From Lunularia cruciata (lineage: Eukaryota; Streptophyta; Marchantiopsida; Lunulariales; Lunulariaceae): a DNA stretch of 64,000 nucleotides. How positions within the stretch are numbered: the stretch's first letter is position 1; every line of letters starts with the position of its first letter. Positions 1-12,429 of this stretch are shown piece after piece. The notes below the pieces were generated by a model that ran no database searches, had not been told where the DNA came from, and saw only the letters and a list, made by a program, of their open reading frames with translations. The stretch spans positions 20,910,517 through 20,974,516 of the forward strand of contig OX419755.1 in NCBI GenBank assembly GCA_948567375.1, read 5' to 3'. A program made the position numbers and the translations under genes.

Positions 1-2130
1 ATGATGTTGACTCTTCATGTGTTCCAAGTGTAATGTATGCAACAATGGTTTGTGATCAGTTGACATGATCACTTGTTTCCCCAAGAGATATTGTCTCCAT
101 ATCTTGGTGGCATATACCATTGCTAGTTGTTCTTGATCTTGAGCAAAGTAATCCCTTTCAGCTATACTTAGTAGACAAGACACAAAGGCAATGGGATGTA
201 ATTCATCTAGGAATTCTTGCTACAACACGCCTCCAATCGCAAAGTTAGAAGAATCAAAATCAACCACACATAAGGTAGTTGAGGATCATATGGTTGAAGA
301 ATGGGTCTTGAAGACACCATACGTTTAGCTTCTAGAATGCTTCTTCATGCTTGGTGGTCCACTAAAAGCTCAAGTTCTTCCCCAAGAGATCAGTCAATGG
401 TGCAGCTACATGGTTATAATAGTGGATGAACCGTCTATAAAAATTGGCCAATCCATTAAATGCCCATACTTCTATAGCATCCTTTAGAGTAGGCCAATCA
501 ATAATGGCCTTGCTTTTCTCCTTCTATCTTGATCCCCTCAGTTGAGATCTTGTGATCCAAGAAGGTAACTTCCTTCTACCAAAATATAATGTTCCGAGGA
601 TAGTAGAGAAACACACAAGAGAAAACATAGGTTTCACATTCCAAACTTCAATGCCTCAAGGAAACACCTTCTCTTTATTAAATATCCAAAGAGGATCTCC
701 TCCAAGGATGCTCCACCATAGGATGAGGTACATGGATAAGTGACATGTCAGCAAGCTCCACCCTTAGATTACTTGCTTGGATGGGTGACATGTAGATCTT
801 GGTCCCATTTGGTTGGTCAAATAAAATTTGATCAAAATGAATCTTTTAGAGAATATTCCTGTAGGAATCTCAAAATCACATGGGTGAGGTAAATAGATTG
901 GTGAGATTCAATAGATTGGTCTTCTTGTAGTAAAATTCTTGCAATAAAATTTCCGTTGTTGTAGTCGTCTTAGGATTTCTTGCATGTGATTCATGTGTTT
1001 TGCCTTTGTCTTGCTATTGATTAAAATATCATCCAAGAACACCACCACGTATTGATCCAATGGTCCATCCAACACTCAATGCATTTGATCCATGAAGACT
1101 ATTAGAGCATTAGTGAGCCCAAAAGGTATAAGTTTTAGGGTCTCCACTTGAAATGCCCATACCTTATGAACAAGGTAATCTTTTGCACATCCTCTTTATC
1201 AATGTGGATTTTCCAATAGCTACTATGAAGATCCAACTTGGAGAATTATTGTGCTCCACTCAATTTATCAAGCAAGTCATCAATTTGAGGTAAGAGATAT
1301 GCATTCTTCATTGTTTGTTTATTGAGCCTATGGTAGTCAGTGTAGATATGAAGTCCTCCATCCTTCTTTGGAACAAATAGTACCACTCCCTAAGGTCTTG
1401 ATTCAAAGGAGACTTCTTTGGCTTTATAGCAGCCAAAGGGCCTGATATGGCTTGACGACGCACACAATACCCGGCAGATCTTGTGTCCTTTGGACCAAAA
1501 AAGTAAAGGCAATGGGAAAAAAATGATGTCCATCCACGCGGTCAATTGAAAAAGTAGATATCCCTCTCCCTTTGGTCAATTGTCTTGCGTTGGTTGACCC
1601 TTGAATAAAGTAAAGAAAAATAGCATTTTCAAGTCCATAAAAAAATTATATTTTTTGAATCAAAAAAGCCTGGCAAGTTTTACTTTATTAAAAGTAAAAT
1701 ACTTCTCGCTTTTTTTAAATAAGCTTTTTAGTAAAAGTGCAAAAGGCTTTACAAACTTTGGCTTGTAGAACAAAGGTCCAAGGATTTAAACAGCTAGATT
1801 GGCGCACAACGCAGGTTTTAAAAACTTTAGCTTTCCCGCTTTCCATTTTTGTTTGACAAAAGTTAGAAAAGTACTATGTATGTCTCCTTATTACGTCTTT
1901 TTTTTATGTGCTTCTCTTTTTGCTACATGCGCTTCCCAAGGAGATGTACTATGTTGTATGAAATCCTTCTCCAACAACTCAATAAGTGTTGTTTGCAACT
2001 CCTCCAACTCCTCTGGTGAGAGTCGATAGATTGGTCTACTCATTGGAGTACTCCTTAGCAATAACTCAATCTTGAAGGGCATACCACAATCAAAGGATAA
2101 TCCCTTTGGTAGATCATCTAGAAACACATC
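1..2130 (-). pseudogene. Element A reverse transcriptase and start of RNase H
   Basis: The minus strand of 1-60 encodes TDHKPLLHTLHLEHMKSQH, the RNase H segment around its catalytic Asp and the following tether. At 1891-2127 the minus strand encodes the N-terminal side of RT, with the family phrase RPIYRLSPEELEELQ followed by a segment of the kind that precedes the RT palm. Between these, RT blocks are readable in broken frames. The equivalent region in element B is 34.9-36.1 kb. Catalysis is impossible here because the frame is broken many times. Confidence 0.75.
585..890 (-). repeat. Truncated E-family LTR fragment inside element A
   Basis: From about 585 the text follows the inverted E-family LTR seen at 23800-24554: a TATAATGTTCC start, then the blocks around AACATAGGTTTCACA, AGAGGATCTCCTCCAAGG and GGTGACATGT. 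Element B has no such sequence at the matching point (near 35520). The similarity fades after about 890, so only roughly the first 300 of about 750 bp are present. The left edge is clear and the right edge approximate. Confidence 0.65.
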
Positions 2131-2389
2131 CGCAAACTCTTAAACTATTTGATCAACCATTGCTTGATGATGCTCCTAACTCTACTCAGATTTTCCTTGT
2201 GCAATTGGCTTGATCTACCCCGCAAAAACATACTTGTCTTTCTCCAAAGCTTGCTCTATGGCTGCTTCATTGGCAAACTTCCCATCTAGGGACTCATCTC
2301 CCTTCAAAGCTTGCTCTATGGTTGCTTTCTTGACAAACTTCCCATCTTGGGATTGACTATTCTTAGGTGTCTTACTCAGAGGTGCCAAA

Positions 2390-3720
2390 CAACATAATCA
2401 AAAATTCCTACCTTGGTGTTGTACTTGAATTTGTTGACAATTCCAACCAAATTGAACCTTATGATGTTCAAGCCAATGTAGATCTAGAATGATATCATAG
2501 TGTAGAGGTGCCACTACAAACCTCATACACTCTAAATACTCTTTTCCAATCTTGGAGGTAATAAGATGCAAGGTACAGAATGCAAAACCTTTTCTACCAT
2601 CTACCATCTACCATCATCAATCTACTTCCAAATACTATCTTGATAAGAATACATAATTCCTCTATTAATTTTATGGACAAGCAATTTTCTCAACTTCCAA
2701 AATCAATCAAAATACTACAACCACAATTAGATATCATACCTTGCAAGTGAAGTAAACTTGCATAGGTCAAGCTTTTGATCCCATTGGAACTACTCAAGTT
2801 CCCAACATGTGGCTCAAAATCTCCTATTGGGATTGCTTGTTTCCTTGATCATTCTACTCCACAAACTCCATCTGGGTGACTTGTCGAGGTTGCACATTCT
2901 TGAGTGGACATTCAACAATGCAATGTCCAATTTGGTGACAAAAGAAACAAACACCATTTTATTGTAATTTTTCTCTATTTGTAGTGCCAAGTGATCTTTG
3001 TTGAATAGCATCAATCTCCATTGGTGTCGGCTCTTCCACTTGTATATAGTGTATTGGTAGGTTTTGTGGAGGACGAGGTCAAGACCAAGTTGTTGCAACC
3101 AAGGAATCAAAGCATTTGGCCAATTGCATGGCTTCCTCTAAGTGTTGTGGCTCTCACATAGTTACCTTAAATTGGTTTTTGACTTCAAGCCCCTCACAAA
3201 TTGATCCTGAGCTCTACCTTCCAATATATCTAGAATTTGCATGATGGTGTTTTGGAATTGTGTGATGTAACTTCTTATAGAGTCAATCTACTTCAACTTT
3301 GCTAACCTATCTCATGTAGCTTTTGTGGCATTTAGAGCTTAAAATTGACCAATTATCACACTCTTGAATTCTGCTCATGTCAAAATTGGTGCAACAATTT
3401 GCCATTCAGCTTGCTCCACTCAGAATTGCCGCCATTGCTTTGCTACTCCATCCAATTGGTCGGAAGCCAAGAGAATATATTTTTCTTTGTCTTGAAGATT
3501 GGTAGCCTCAAATAACATTTTTAGTCAAAGAAAAAATTCTCCATTGCACTAAAAAATTCTTGCCTTCAAAAACCTTGGGTTTTGGAAACCAAATTCAGTC
3601 GTCTCTTTCTCAAACTAGTACTTTCTCTATGTGCTCTTGTCATCAATGATCCATTCATCCAACAATTGAGTAAGGTGCTAATTTGTTTTTGCATAGCAAT
3701 GATAACCTTGAACATTTTTG
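2390..3720 (-). pseudogene. Element A protease tail and gag remnant
   Basis: Minus-strand 2398-2607 contains LDLHWLEHHKVQFGW, the C-terminal block typical of Ty3 retropepsins just before RT. Minus-strand 2900-2960 encodes a CCHC zinc knuckle (CFFCHQIGHCIVEC, CX2CX4HX4C), the nucleic-acid-binding end of gag. Capsid-like text continues to about 3720 in broken frames. The same order recurs in element B at 36.3-37.7 kb. Confidence 0.7.
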
Positions 3721-3814
3721 CCATGGTTACTACTCTATCATACCACCCCCAATCTATCTAATTTATTAACACATAGATGCAACAAGTCCATCATTCTCCA
3801 TAAGTTACAAAGGG

Positions 3815-6028
3815 TGTTGCACTATTCCTTTCTCTCTCTAGGAACACATATGGTGCCTAGCTGTGGAGACTATATATTAGAGGCTATAGGTAAACCCATA
3901 ACTACTCATCTAAACATACGTGTTACCTAACCACTAGAACCCTCCTCTCTCATAACTAGTATTTTTGCTATTGGGAAGGATAGTGACGGGCAACCTAACC
4001 TATCATCAAAACATGCACTCCTAGTCTGTTGGTCATAACCTCCAACATTACCAAGGAGAAATACACAACACTCCTAGAAGGAAATAACCTAAGCACAACG
4101 CCCACACACCAATCCAAACCCATTGGGTGTACAAACAAACATACAAGCATAGAGAGGATCCAATCACAAGAATACAGCAAAAGCTCTCTGTGCTTTGTCA
4201 AAAAAGAGCTTCAAAGCTTCCTTGCTCTATCATCAAGCTCATTTCAACTTTTACTCCAAGCCTTCTCCAATCTGAACTTCAGATCTTAACAATTTTCTAC
4301 TCCAAGTAGAGAATTCTTGTGTATTCTTGATGGGAAAACTCTATGCAGCTCATATAACCATAAATTTTTTTGTGTAGCTTGGATTTGAAAGCCTATGAGA
4401 TAAGCTTTCCAATGACATAAAATAAGCCTCAATCAGATCACTACACCTCCCTTGACAAGCTCTCAAAGTTGGCCAAATGTTTCACAACTTTCACCCTAAT
4501 TTCAAAATCCCTATTTTAGGGTTTTGCCCCTGGTTCTTGCCAACTTTCCCCTAATTTCTAAATCAGATTTACACTTAATCCTCACAAAACACTCTAGAAA
4601 ATATGAACTCTCAATCATAGTCACAAAAGTGAGAGAATTGACATTCAATTATGATTGAAGAAAGAAATGCACCTCCGAGCTTACGGCAATCTTTTCAATG
4701 AAACTTGTTGCATCAAATCTCACTCTCTATGAGTCCAAAGCCAACTGAATTATTCATGGTAGATTTTCATGCTCTTGTTTAACCCTTTGCAAAGTTTTAT
4801 GGCCTAATACAATCCCAATCCCTAGATGTGGATCAATTCCTAAGCTGGGCTAATTTGTGAGCTCTATAGACCAAGGTATACTTGATCCAAGACCATGATT
4901 TCTCTATTTGAATAATTCACATGAAACCTTCAAATAGAGGTGTAAACCTTACTCACCAATAGCATTGGAAAATTTCATAAGGTAATTCAAACCACAACTT
5001 GGAGAGTGACCAAAACTCCAAACCTGATCACTAGCTTTTCTCCAACACCTTACATCCCAAAAGCTTCAACTTCAATAAATTAGATCTGATTTAAGATTGA
5101 TCCAAAACTGAAATTCTTGCACTCAATACAATAAGAACTTTGTCTACTTTCCAATCTCATTGACAGATAATGCCAATGTTCCAAGAAGCTCTCTCAATTG
5201 CCTATTGTGTGCTTTAGGGTATGAATTCTACTCCCTTGATTCAATCAATGATATCTCCACCAAGATCAGCTCAAATCATGTGATTTCTTTCTTCAGATTG
5301 TAGCTTGTCAGCTCCTCTTTCCAACCAAGGTCTTTACTCCCCTAATTACCCTCTTGAACTCCTCTGATGGTTGAAAAACTCCAGACTCCTCTCTTGGGAC
5401 CCAATCTCATGCACATTTGTCCTTTAGTCTTTTTACTTTTGACAAATGGACCCCACAACTCCACCTTGAAGCTTATGAGCAAAAATTTAGGCATTACCCA
5501 ACTATAGAAGCACATATATTGTCAATTCCTAGACATGTTCATAAGTAAGCACCAGAAGGATGATAGCATTTAGGTTTCCCATGACCGACTCCATGAATAC
5601 CATCCTGAAACATGCCACTAATCAGTCCTATAAGCCATCATGGTGCAAAATCTAAAGCTTGATGAGAAAAGGATTTGGGAGTGGTAGGTCAAGAGCATTG
5701 GACATCTCATGCTTGAACGCTTCCTCTAATGTTCTACCACTTGTGCATTGCTACAATTCTCACTCCTAACGTCCTCCTCCCTCTCGAGACTCCTCAACTA
5801 AAACACCCCTTTGTCTCTCCACTCGCCATCATCTATATTCATCAGAGCCCTCAAACATGATAAGATTGTAACCCATGTGGCCAATCACATACATGTATAT
5901 CAATTACTCACATGGCAACATCTCATCCATCAGATCTAGCATACAACCTACCCCACTAATGTGGAGATAAACTACAATAAGTCATTTTTTTATGGGCTAT
6001 GCAAACCACAACACGACACCAGAAGTAC
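3815..6028. mobile_element. About 2.2-kb insertion in the 5' internal region of element A
   Basis: Element B runs from TAAGTTACAA (37778-37787) into the block near ATGAGATGATGAACTGTATGAAA within about 80 bp. In A the same two blocks are 2.2 kb apart. The extra sequence begins near TGTTGCACTATTCC (3815). The short word AAGGG occurs at 3810-3814 and 6029-6033 and may be a duplicated target, although alignment to B leaves a few bases of doubt. No protein domain could be read in either strand. It could be a solo LTR of an unrelated family or another non-coding element. Confidence 0.5.
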
Positions 6029-6189
6029 AAGGGTTCCTTGGACAAGATGATTATATTCACAAAATCTCACCCAAAGTGTGAGGTGATGAACTATATGAAA
6101 CAATGCTTGGGAAGTGCTCAGACACACAAATCCCAATAGTTTGATGGGAATGGATTTGGTGGTCCATAAATTCCATCAATCCCATTTGT

Positions 6190-6201
6190 GCTCTGATATC
6201 A
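6190..6201 (-). other. Primer-binding site of element A
   Basis: The minus strand reads TGATATCAGAGC, one base from the initiator-Met tRNA primer site TGGTATCAGAGC common in plant LTR elements. It lies one base inside the LTR end, and the same spacing is seen in element B. Confidence 0.8.
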
Positions 6202-6202
6202 A

Positions 6203-6627
6203 TATAAACAACCGATACCAAGGAGAGAAATAAGAGAATGGAAGATCACATTGGTACACTTGAGTATGGGAAACTCCAAATGCCGAACATGAGTTTTGGC
6301 TTTGGTATTTATAGGGAGTATACAAGGCTCTTGAGAAGCTTCTCAAGAAGCTTTCTTGAACCACTTTCTTGGAATGCAAGCCAAGTTAACCGACAAGCTT
6401 CTCAAGAAGCTTCTCTCTAGAAGTTGCCTATTTGGCATGCAAGCTAAGCTAGTTAGAAGCTTCTAGAAGCTTCCTTCTAGAAAATTTCTACTTGGAGTGC
6501 AAGCTAAGCTATCAAGAAGCTATCCAAGAAGCTTCCTATATACTTTTAGAATATTCTAGACTAATTTGGCCTATTTGCTACTTTGTTAGCCCTTACTACC
6601 TTCATTGCTAAATTCCATATTGTTATA
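6203..6627 (-). mobile_element. 5' LTR of element A
   Basis: On the minus strand the LTR runs from TATAAC (a decayed TGTAAC) at 6627 to TTTATA at 6203. It is 425 bp and matches the LTRs at 25813, 29570, 32551 and 37965. From upstream to downstream it contains four GAAGCTTC-type clusters (about 6540 to 6325), a TATAAATA box (6306-6313) and the presumed transcription start region. It is bounded inside by the primer-binding site. No clean target duplication is visible at its outer end. Confidence 0.85.
6325..6540 (-). promoter_or_regulatory. Heat-shock-element-like array upstream of LTR TATA box
   Basis: The stretch holds repeated GAAnnTTC units. Positions 6456-6473 read GAAGCTTCTAGAAGCTTC, four perfectly phased nGAAn/nTTCn units, which is the canonical form bound by heat-shock factors. 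Further units lie at 6327-6358 and 6394-6420. The array ends about 12 bp upstream of TATAAATA (6306-6313) in LTR orientation. Function is inferred from sequence only; the same arrays occur in the sibling LTRs. Confidence 0.55.
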
Positions 6628-7663
6628 GAGTGAAAGTGTATTGAAACCATAGGAGCATGGAGTGAGGCCATCTAGGGGTAACTCTTGGGCAACTTAGTGC
6701 ACTAAAAGCCTTGAAACTAGTAGGTGGAGTTGTTCCCTATTCCTTGGGACACCTTTGGTCACTAAAAGTATTGGGATGGAAAATATGAATGGAACCCTTG
6801 CATCCCTAAGCGAATTGCTATTGAAGTTAAGGAAGATATACATCCCAAAGAACAACATTGGTTTGATATGATGTTGTTAACAATATTAGTTTGATATGAT
6901 GTTGTTGGGACATGTTATATTGCTATGGATTTTGAGTTTCAATGAATGTGAACATCTAATAAATTTATCAACATTAAGATTGATTATGCTTATTTACATC
7001 TCAAATTGCAATAGTTTTGAGAGTACCAAATTGTGTAAGGAGTAGGTTGGAGATACAAAATTGCCCAAAGTTCATGGGAGTGCTCAATTATTTTGAGAAT
7101 TTTAGGTACTATAATTTTAATGAAGATAACTAGACTCATAAGTGGTACAATAACATTACTAGTTTAAAACCTCCATCCCATCTGTTGGCATGAGGAAAGT
7201 ATACTATAGATAACCAACCCATAGAGTCATCCTAGTGTGTAAGGCACCTTCATTGAGATACACTAAAATATAAGATACTTGGTTTTTTGTGAATGTATTT
7301 ATGTTTCTATGGAGCTCTTTGAGTTATGTGGCGGTTATAGATTAAGCAATAGTAAGAAATAAAGCATCTTCTATCACAAGCACTTGTACACTCATTGAAG
7401 GTAGGTTAAAACAATAGTACTATGACATATACGTTCAAGGGGCATGTAAGTGCTATAAGAGCTACAAGAAAATGGAGTTTAGATTTGTAAGAACTTAGAT
7501 TAGTAAATTTTGGTAAATTTGGTTACACTAGTGTAAACTTTGCAAAATGGAGTTTAGATCTATCATTTCTCCTACAAAGTAGAATTAAGGATTGTAATAT
7601 GATAACATTGAGTAAAAGATTTGAAGCACAATGTAGGCAAAAGTTGTGGCGATTGCCATAAAG
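6628..7663. other. Unassigned intergenic stretch
   Basis: AT-rich sequence between element A and the 5' LTR of element E. I see no open frame of note, no retroelement domain and no clear match to another part of the window. Confidence 0.5.
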
Positions 7664-8380
7664 TGTAATATCAAGAGCTAGCCATATGATCTTGATGTGA
7701 AATTTGGTTTGGTAACATTTGGAATGATCTTATATATGATGAACAAAATAGATTATATAGAAGTATCACCAAGAGAGTACTTCTACTAATAGGGCAAAAA
7801 CCAAAATAGACTTGAAAACCTTAGAAACAATAGCTAGACATATGATTTGAAAGTGAGAATTTGTTTGGTAACACCTGGAAGGATGTTACACATGATGGAC
7901 TAATTAGATCAGAAAGAGGTTTCACCAAAAGGGGACTTCTACTAATAGAGTAGGAATCAAAATATGCTTGAAATCTTTGAAGGTAATTTTGGAGACCTAA
8001 ACAAATGAATTAGACCTCAAAAATGTGCAAAGTCCTTCCTCTCTTTCCCTCTCCCATTTGTCTCATTGAGAACTTTCCAATAGTACCTCACCCACATGAT
8101 TATGAGATTTCTATAAGAAGATTCCCTAAAGATTCTATGTGTTCAAAGCTTGTTTGACCAACCAGATAGTGTCAAGACCAACATGTCACCCATGCAAGTA
8201 AGTAATCCAAAGGTTGACCTTGCTGACATGTCATCTATCTATGTGCCTAATCCTATGGTGGAGCTTCCTTGAAAGAGATCCTCTTTGACTATATAATAAA
8301 GAGAAGGTCTCCTTTGGGGCATCGGATGATTGAGTGTGAAATCTATGTTTTCTCTTTTCTCTTGTCCTTGGAGTATTACA
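7664..8380 (+). mobile_element. 5' LTR of element E
   Basis: It starts TGTAATATCAAGAGC and ends GGAGTATTACA, with TG...CA ends, and is 717 bp. It matches 22954-23677 end to end and is followed one base later by the primer-binding site. A TATATAATAAAG segment near 8290 may be its TATA box. Confidence 0.9.
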
Positions 8381-8381
8381 A

Positions 8382-8393
8382 TGGTATTAGAGC
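8382..8393 (+). other. Primer-binding site of element E
   Basis: TGGTATTAGAGC, one transition from the initiator-Met tRNA site TGGTATCAGAGC, sits one base after the 5' LTR. Confidence 0.85.
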
Positions 8394-8982
8394 AAGTGTT
8401 TTAGTCCAAGAGAGTGGATCACCTCTCTTGGAAGAGCACAAACTACTCAAACCAAGTAATTTGAGGTGGAGAACATAGAGTAATTGCTAGACTTGGGAAG
8501 AGCTATAGAGAGCGGATGGGATGGATGCACCGGGAAGACAATTCCCGCACCTAACTTCCCATTCTTGAATCCATTCCACATCAAGGTTATATACAGCCAG
8601 TGTGAGCAAATGAGAGTAGTGTTAGTTTATCACTTTGGAGCAAAATTGATGGACAGAGTGATGAACTCACCAAACCTGGTGATTCTACCTGTGGTGGTAT
8701 ATGATAGAGAGTGGGATTTGACAATCTAGATTCTATTATGATCGTATGGATGTGAATGTCCCAAGTCCTCTCCCTTTCAACACTCAAGTAAAAATTTGTT
8801 ATGTAGTGAGACCAAAAGTGATATTTAGAGATTTTGCGATCAGAAATTGTGGTGAGGAGTATTATCAACGAGTGATAGCTTCTGAGGTCCCAATGGTAGT
8901 TCCAATAGTTTGTGTGTCTTTTAGAGTGATCATATTAACTCTCTAGTGAAGTAGACAATAGTGATTGAGTGTTGCAAGAACC

Positions 8983-10140
8983 ATGGATCCGCATTTGTAG
9001 GAGTTGGTGCAAGAAATGCAGGGGATGTTGAATGAATTCTGAGAGATTAAGATGACCATGGAGACATTATAGAGTCAAGTGCAGATCCTTAGGAATGATC
9101 AAGCAATGCAAGAAGAAGAGCCGTCTCAAAACCTAGTACCTTTAATTGAAGTACTTAGAGAGGCCTTTGTGCCTACAAACCCGATCAACTATGAAGCCAC
9201 ATTGCTACTCTAGATGAAGAAGACCTTCAAATATCAAGCCTTACAAGGGGTAGTGTATGATGGGAGTAGTGGAAAATTGGATCTTGAGAATGAATTGATA
9301 TTTCAGATTGTTCTTAACAAAGATCATTGAGCATGCTACAAGCGTGTTTGCATGTGAGTACTTGACCAATAAAGCCCTCACATGGTACGATGCTTGGGAA
9401 TGATCCATGTTGGTAGAGAGAAGGGAGATCACGTGGACAACAATGCAAGAAGGATTGTAGAAGAATTTCCAATTGGTGGATTTTGTGTATATGGCCCAAA
9501 TTTGACTATGGGGATTGAGACAAAAGAACAACTTACAAGAGTATGTGGAGGCATTTCTAGATCTACAAGTTGCAATAATTGACATGAGTCCAACAGAGGC
9601 TCTCAACAATTTCAAACAAGGGTTGAAGGAGTAGATTTGCCAAGAAGTCGTGGTGCAAAATCCTCACACGGTATTTGAAACCATTGCTTGTGCACAGAGA
9701 ATAGCAAGAGCATTGGGTGGAGATGAAGGAGTAGTTCCACCTCAACATTATTGGACAAAAATGCCACACATGGGTGGATCAGGACTGATGGAATTGAGAA
9801 ACCTTTGGCTTCAAGACAGAGGAGCACAATGCCTCAAGGAGAGCATGGAAAAGTAGAAGAACAAAGAGATGGAGTCCTACAAGGAGAAGGAACTCAAGGA
9901 TAACAATGCCATTGTTACAATTGTGGCCGTATTGTGCACATATCTACAAATTGTAATGCTCATCTTTGTAGAGGCTCTTGGCCTTCATATAGGCAATCTT
10001 TGAACAACATGGAAAGATGCACTAAAGAGGAAGAGATGGAAATCACTTTGGAAAACAAAGATTGCCAGTACATGTACCTTGCAAACTTATTGGCTCAATA
10101 AGGAAGCAAAGAAGCAAGAGAAGGAAGAAGACAAGCGTGC
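8983..10140 (+). pseudogene. Element E gag
   Basis: The ATG at 8983 opens a frame beginning MDPHL that soon meets an in-frame stop. Capsid-type text follows through 9900 in several frames. At 9913-9954 a complete CCHC zinc knuckle can be read (CYNCGRIVHISTNC, CX2CX4HX4C). The stops are mostly TAG and TGA where CAG, CGA or TGG would be expected, as in decayed methylated repeats. Confidence 0.75.
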
Positions 10141-10166
10141 AAAAGTCCCAAAAGGCAACCTCATAA

Positions 10167-10394
10167 TTGATTGTTGTGAATGGAGTCCTAAAAGGTAATC
10201 AAGTGGGAGTATTAATAAATTTAGGAGCAGTAGAGAATTTCTTCTCTTGCTCTATTGCAATAAGATTAGGATTAGATCTAGAGAGAGATGAGAGCAAAGA
10301 AATAGAGTTATCTAATGAGCAAATAGAGAAGATTATATCATTATCTAGATGGGTAATACTCTCTGTAAGAGAATATCAAGAAGCAATTGAGTGA
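10167..10394 (+). pseudogene. Element E retropepsin
   Basis: The frame holds VLINLGAVENFFS at the place where Ty3 proteases have the catalytic Asp-Ser/Thr-Gly triplet. Here it reads Asn-Leu-Gly, so the active-site Asp is gone. The segment lies between the gag knuckle and the RT start as expected. Confidence 0.7.
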
Positions 10395-10689
10395 AAGTGA
10401 TACAATTATCTTGTTATGATGCAATCTTAACCATGCCATGGATGGAGCACTACAACCCTAGATGGTAGATTGGAGGAAGAAAGTAGTGACAACCTACCCA
10501 TGGTTGATCATTGGGGTTAAAGAAAAATCACACAAACAAGAACTACCTCTTTATGTCATAAGGACGACAACTATCTATTAGACCGATAGATGTTTCATAG
10601 GTCTAATAAGAGAAGTCTAGAGTGCACCATAGGCACATAGTGCATAGGTAGCATCTTTGGGCAAGACAACTTGATGACAAATTCTTGAT

Positions 10690-11171
10690 AAATTGAAAGA
10701 TGTGGTGGATGAGTTTCAAGATGCCTTTCTTGATGAGCTACCCTCAGGATTACCACCAAAAAAGAGAGTAGATTATAAAATTGAGACACTCTTGGGGAAG
10801 ACACCTCCTTGTAAGGCCTCATATTGCTCATCACCTCATGAGTTGGAGGAATGTAAGACTCAAATTGAAGAGATGTTGCAGAAAGTGTTCATCCAACCCA
10901 ACATATCACCATATGGAGCTCTTGTCTTGTTTGCGAAGAAGAAAGACGATACAATGCGCATGTGCATTGACTATTGGTATCTCAATCATCAAATAGTGAA
11001 GAATAAATACCCCTTTCCTTGCATGGATGACATGCTTGATCAACTCCATGGAGCAAGATACTTCACCAAATTGGACTTGCGGAGTGGTTACAATCAAATC
11101 CAAATTATAGAGGAGGATGTGTACAAAACTGCCTTTTGAACCAAGTATGGTCACTTCGAGTAACTAGTGAT
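10690..11171 (+). pseudogene. Element E reverse transcriptase, N-terminal half
   Basis: One frame from 10693 to 11136 reads through RT blocks 1-3: a DELPSGLPP start, then [17 protein letters not shown] and [13 protein letters not shown], which carries the first palm Asp. It ends in a stop at 11137-11139 and is then interrupted by element F, whose left end is at 11172. The RT continues at 20580 with [10 protein letters not shown]. Confidence 0.85.
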
Positions 11172-11621
11172 TGTCACGCCATTTGTAGTGTCGTATCTAG
11201 ATGCTTGGACGTTGGAGTTCTAGTGAGAGTAGTTAGAGTTATTTCAGTACTTTCTTAGAGACTACTTTTTGACGGTCAAATTTTGTGTTTGGGGTATTGA
11301 CTTCACGGTGGGGCCCACCATTACTTTGCACCGTTTGCACCGTCGAGTGTGCCATCAGCGGGACCGTTTGGGTTTAGACCTAACTTGAGTCCAATAGGTA
11401 TGCTTTCCAAGTGCAGCTCCAGAGAGCACACTTCTCTGATGTTGAGCCTTTGAGTTCTTGGCTATGGTGGACAGTAGCCAGCGAGCGTCACCTGGATTCT
11501 CTATGCTTGAGTGGGTGTGGCTTGACTGTAATCAATGCCTAATTGTTGGCAGTTTATAGAGTGATAGATCAAGTACTAATTGAGTTGAGTTGAGTTGAGA
11601 GTGGTAAATGATCTGATTACA
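11172..11621 (+). repeat. Left LTR segment of element F (450 bp)
   Basis: It runs from TGTCACGCCATTTG to CTGATTACA and matches 20025-20473 almost base for base at both ends. The 105-bp block that follows the right copy (20475-20579) is missing here; after GATTACA the text goes straight into internal sequence (TCAAAGAAGTGAG). I see no canonical tRNA-primer site directly after it. Confidence 0.8.
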
Positions 11622-12420
11622 TCAAAGAAGTGAGTCAAGGGGAAATTGGGTGCAAGAACTACGAGTGTTGGTGGTATCTCCAAGCTTGATGGATCATGGT
11701 GTCTCAATTGCATAGTTTAGATTTCCCTAAGAGAGTGTGTGTGCAGAAGCAATGGCAAAATTTGGAGCCAAGGAAAAAGCAATTTTCAAGTGGTAGTTGT
11801 GATTTTGAGCTGAGGACCAATTTGTTTCGAGTTGAGCTCAAAAATTGAAATTGAAGATGGAGTTGGGAGCAGATCCTCACAAATTGAAGATTGGATGAAA
11901 CTGATTTTTCCAATTTAGCTTGAGTGAAGAGTTAGCTGAGGATTTAGTGGTCAGCCATTTTTAGGGATTTATGTCAGATTTTATGTTAGATTTTATGTTA
12001 GATTTTGTCAGATTTTGGCAAAAAGAACTTGAAACTGATCCTCGATGATCCTCGTAGCTCAAGAAGTAGATAGGTACTCAAATTATGTCAAATGCCAAAT
12101 GGTGGCAGAATCGGTCTTGTGTTGATTTACGAGATGGAGGGTTTTTGTTTAGCATTCTTGTGATTGGAACCCCTCCATTCTTTGCTTCCTGTTTGTGCAT
12201 CGTGTTTGTGTGAGGTGCCATGAATTTTGAGCGTTGGTGCTCTGGTGTGCTCTCGATAGTGAGGCTGGAGTGATGACCAATCAGACTATCTTTTTTTCTC
12301 TCCGGTGAAGTAGAAAGTGATGACCTACAAACCGTGAGAGTGTGTGTTATGATGGTAGGTTATAGGTTGCCTTTCCCCTAGTGTAGTTATCTCGGTTAGA
12401 GTTACATTAGTGGGTGGTGC
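11622..12420 (+). other. Untranslated leader of element F
   Basis: There is no domain and no usable frame between the left LTR segment and gag. TTGGTATTGGCACTTGG near 12426 resembles a primer-binding motif only weakly, and its distance from the LTR argues against that role. Confidence 0.45.
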
Positions 12421-12429
12421 TTAGTTGGT

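Larger units (their letters stand above)
1..6627 (-). mobile_element. Ty3/gypsy element A, 5' part, degenerate, cut by window start
   Basis: Read on the minus strand this is an LTR (6203-6627), a primer-binding site (6190-6201), then gag, protease, RT and the start of RNase H, which runs off the window at position 1. Gene order and motifs are those of Ty3/gypsy elements. The closest relative in the window is element B (32551-38405), which matches along the same blocks in the same order. All coding parts carry stops and frameshifts, so this is a dead copy. Two foreign insertions lie inside it: a fragment of an E-family LTR near 585-890 and a stretch of about 2.2 kb near 3815-6028 that is absent from B. 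Confidence 0.85.

Noticed and set aside
9241..9615. 124-codon minus-strand frame
   Set aside because: Antisense to the gag of element E with no domain of its own.
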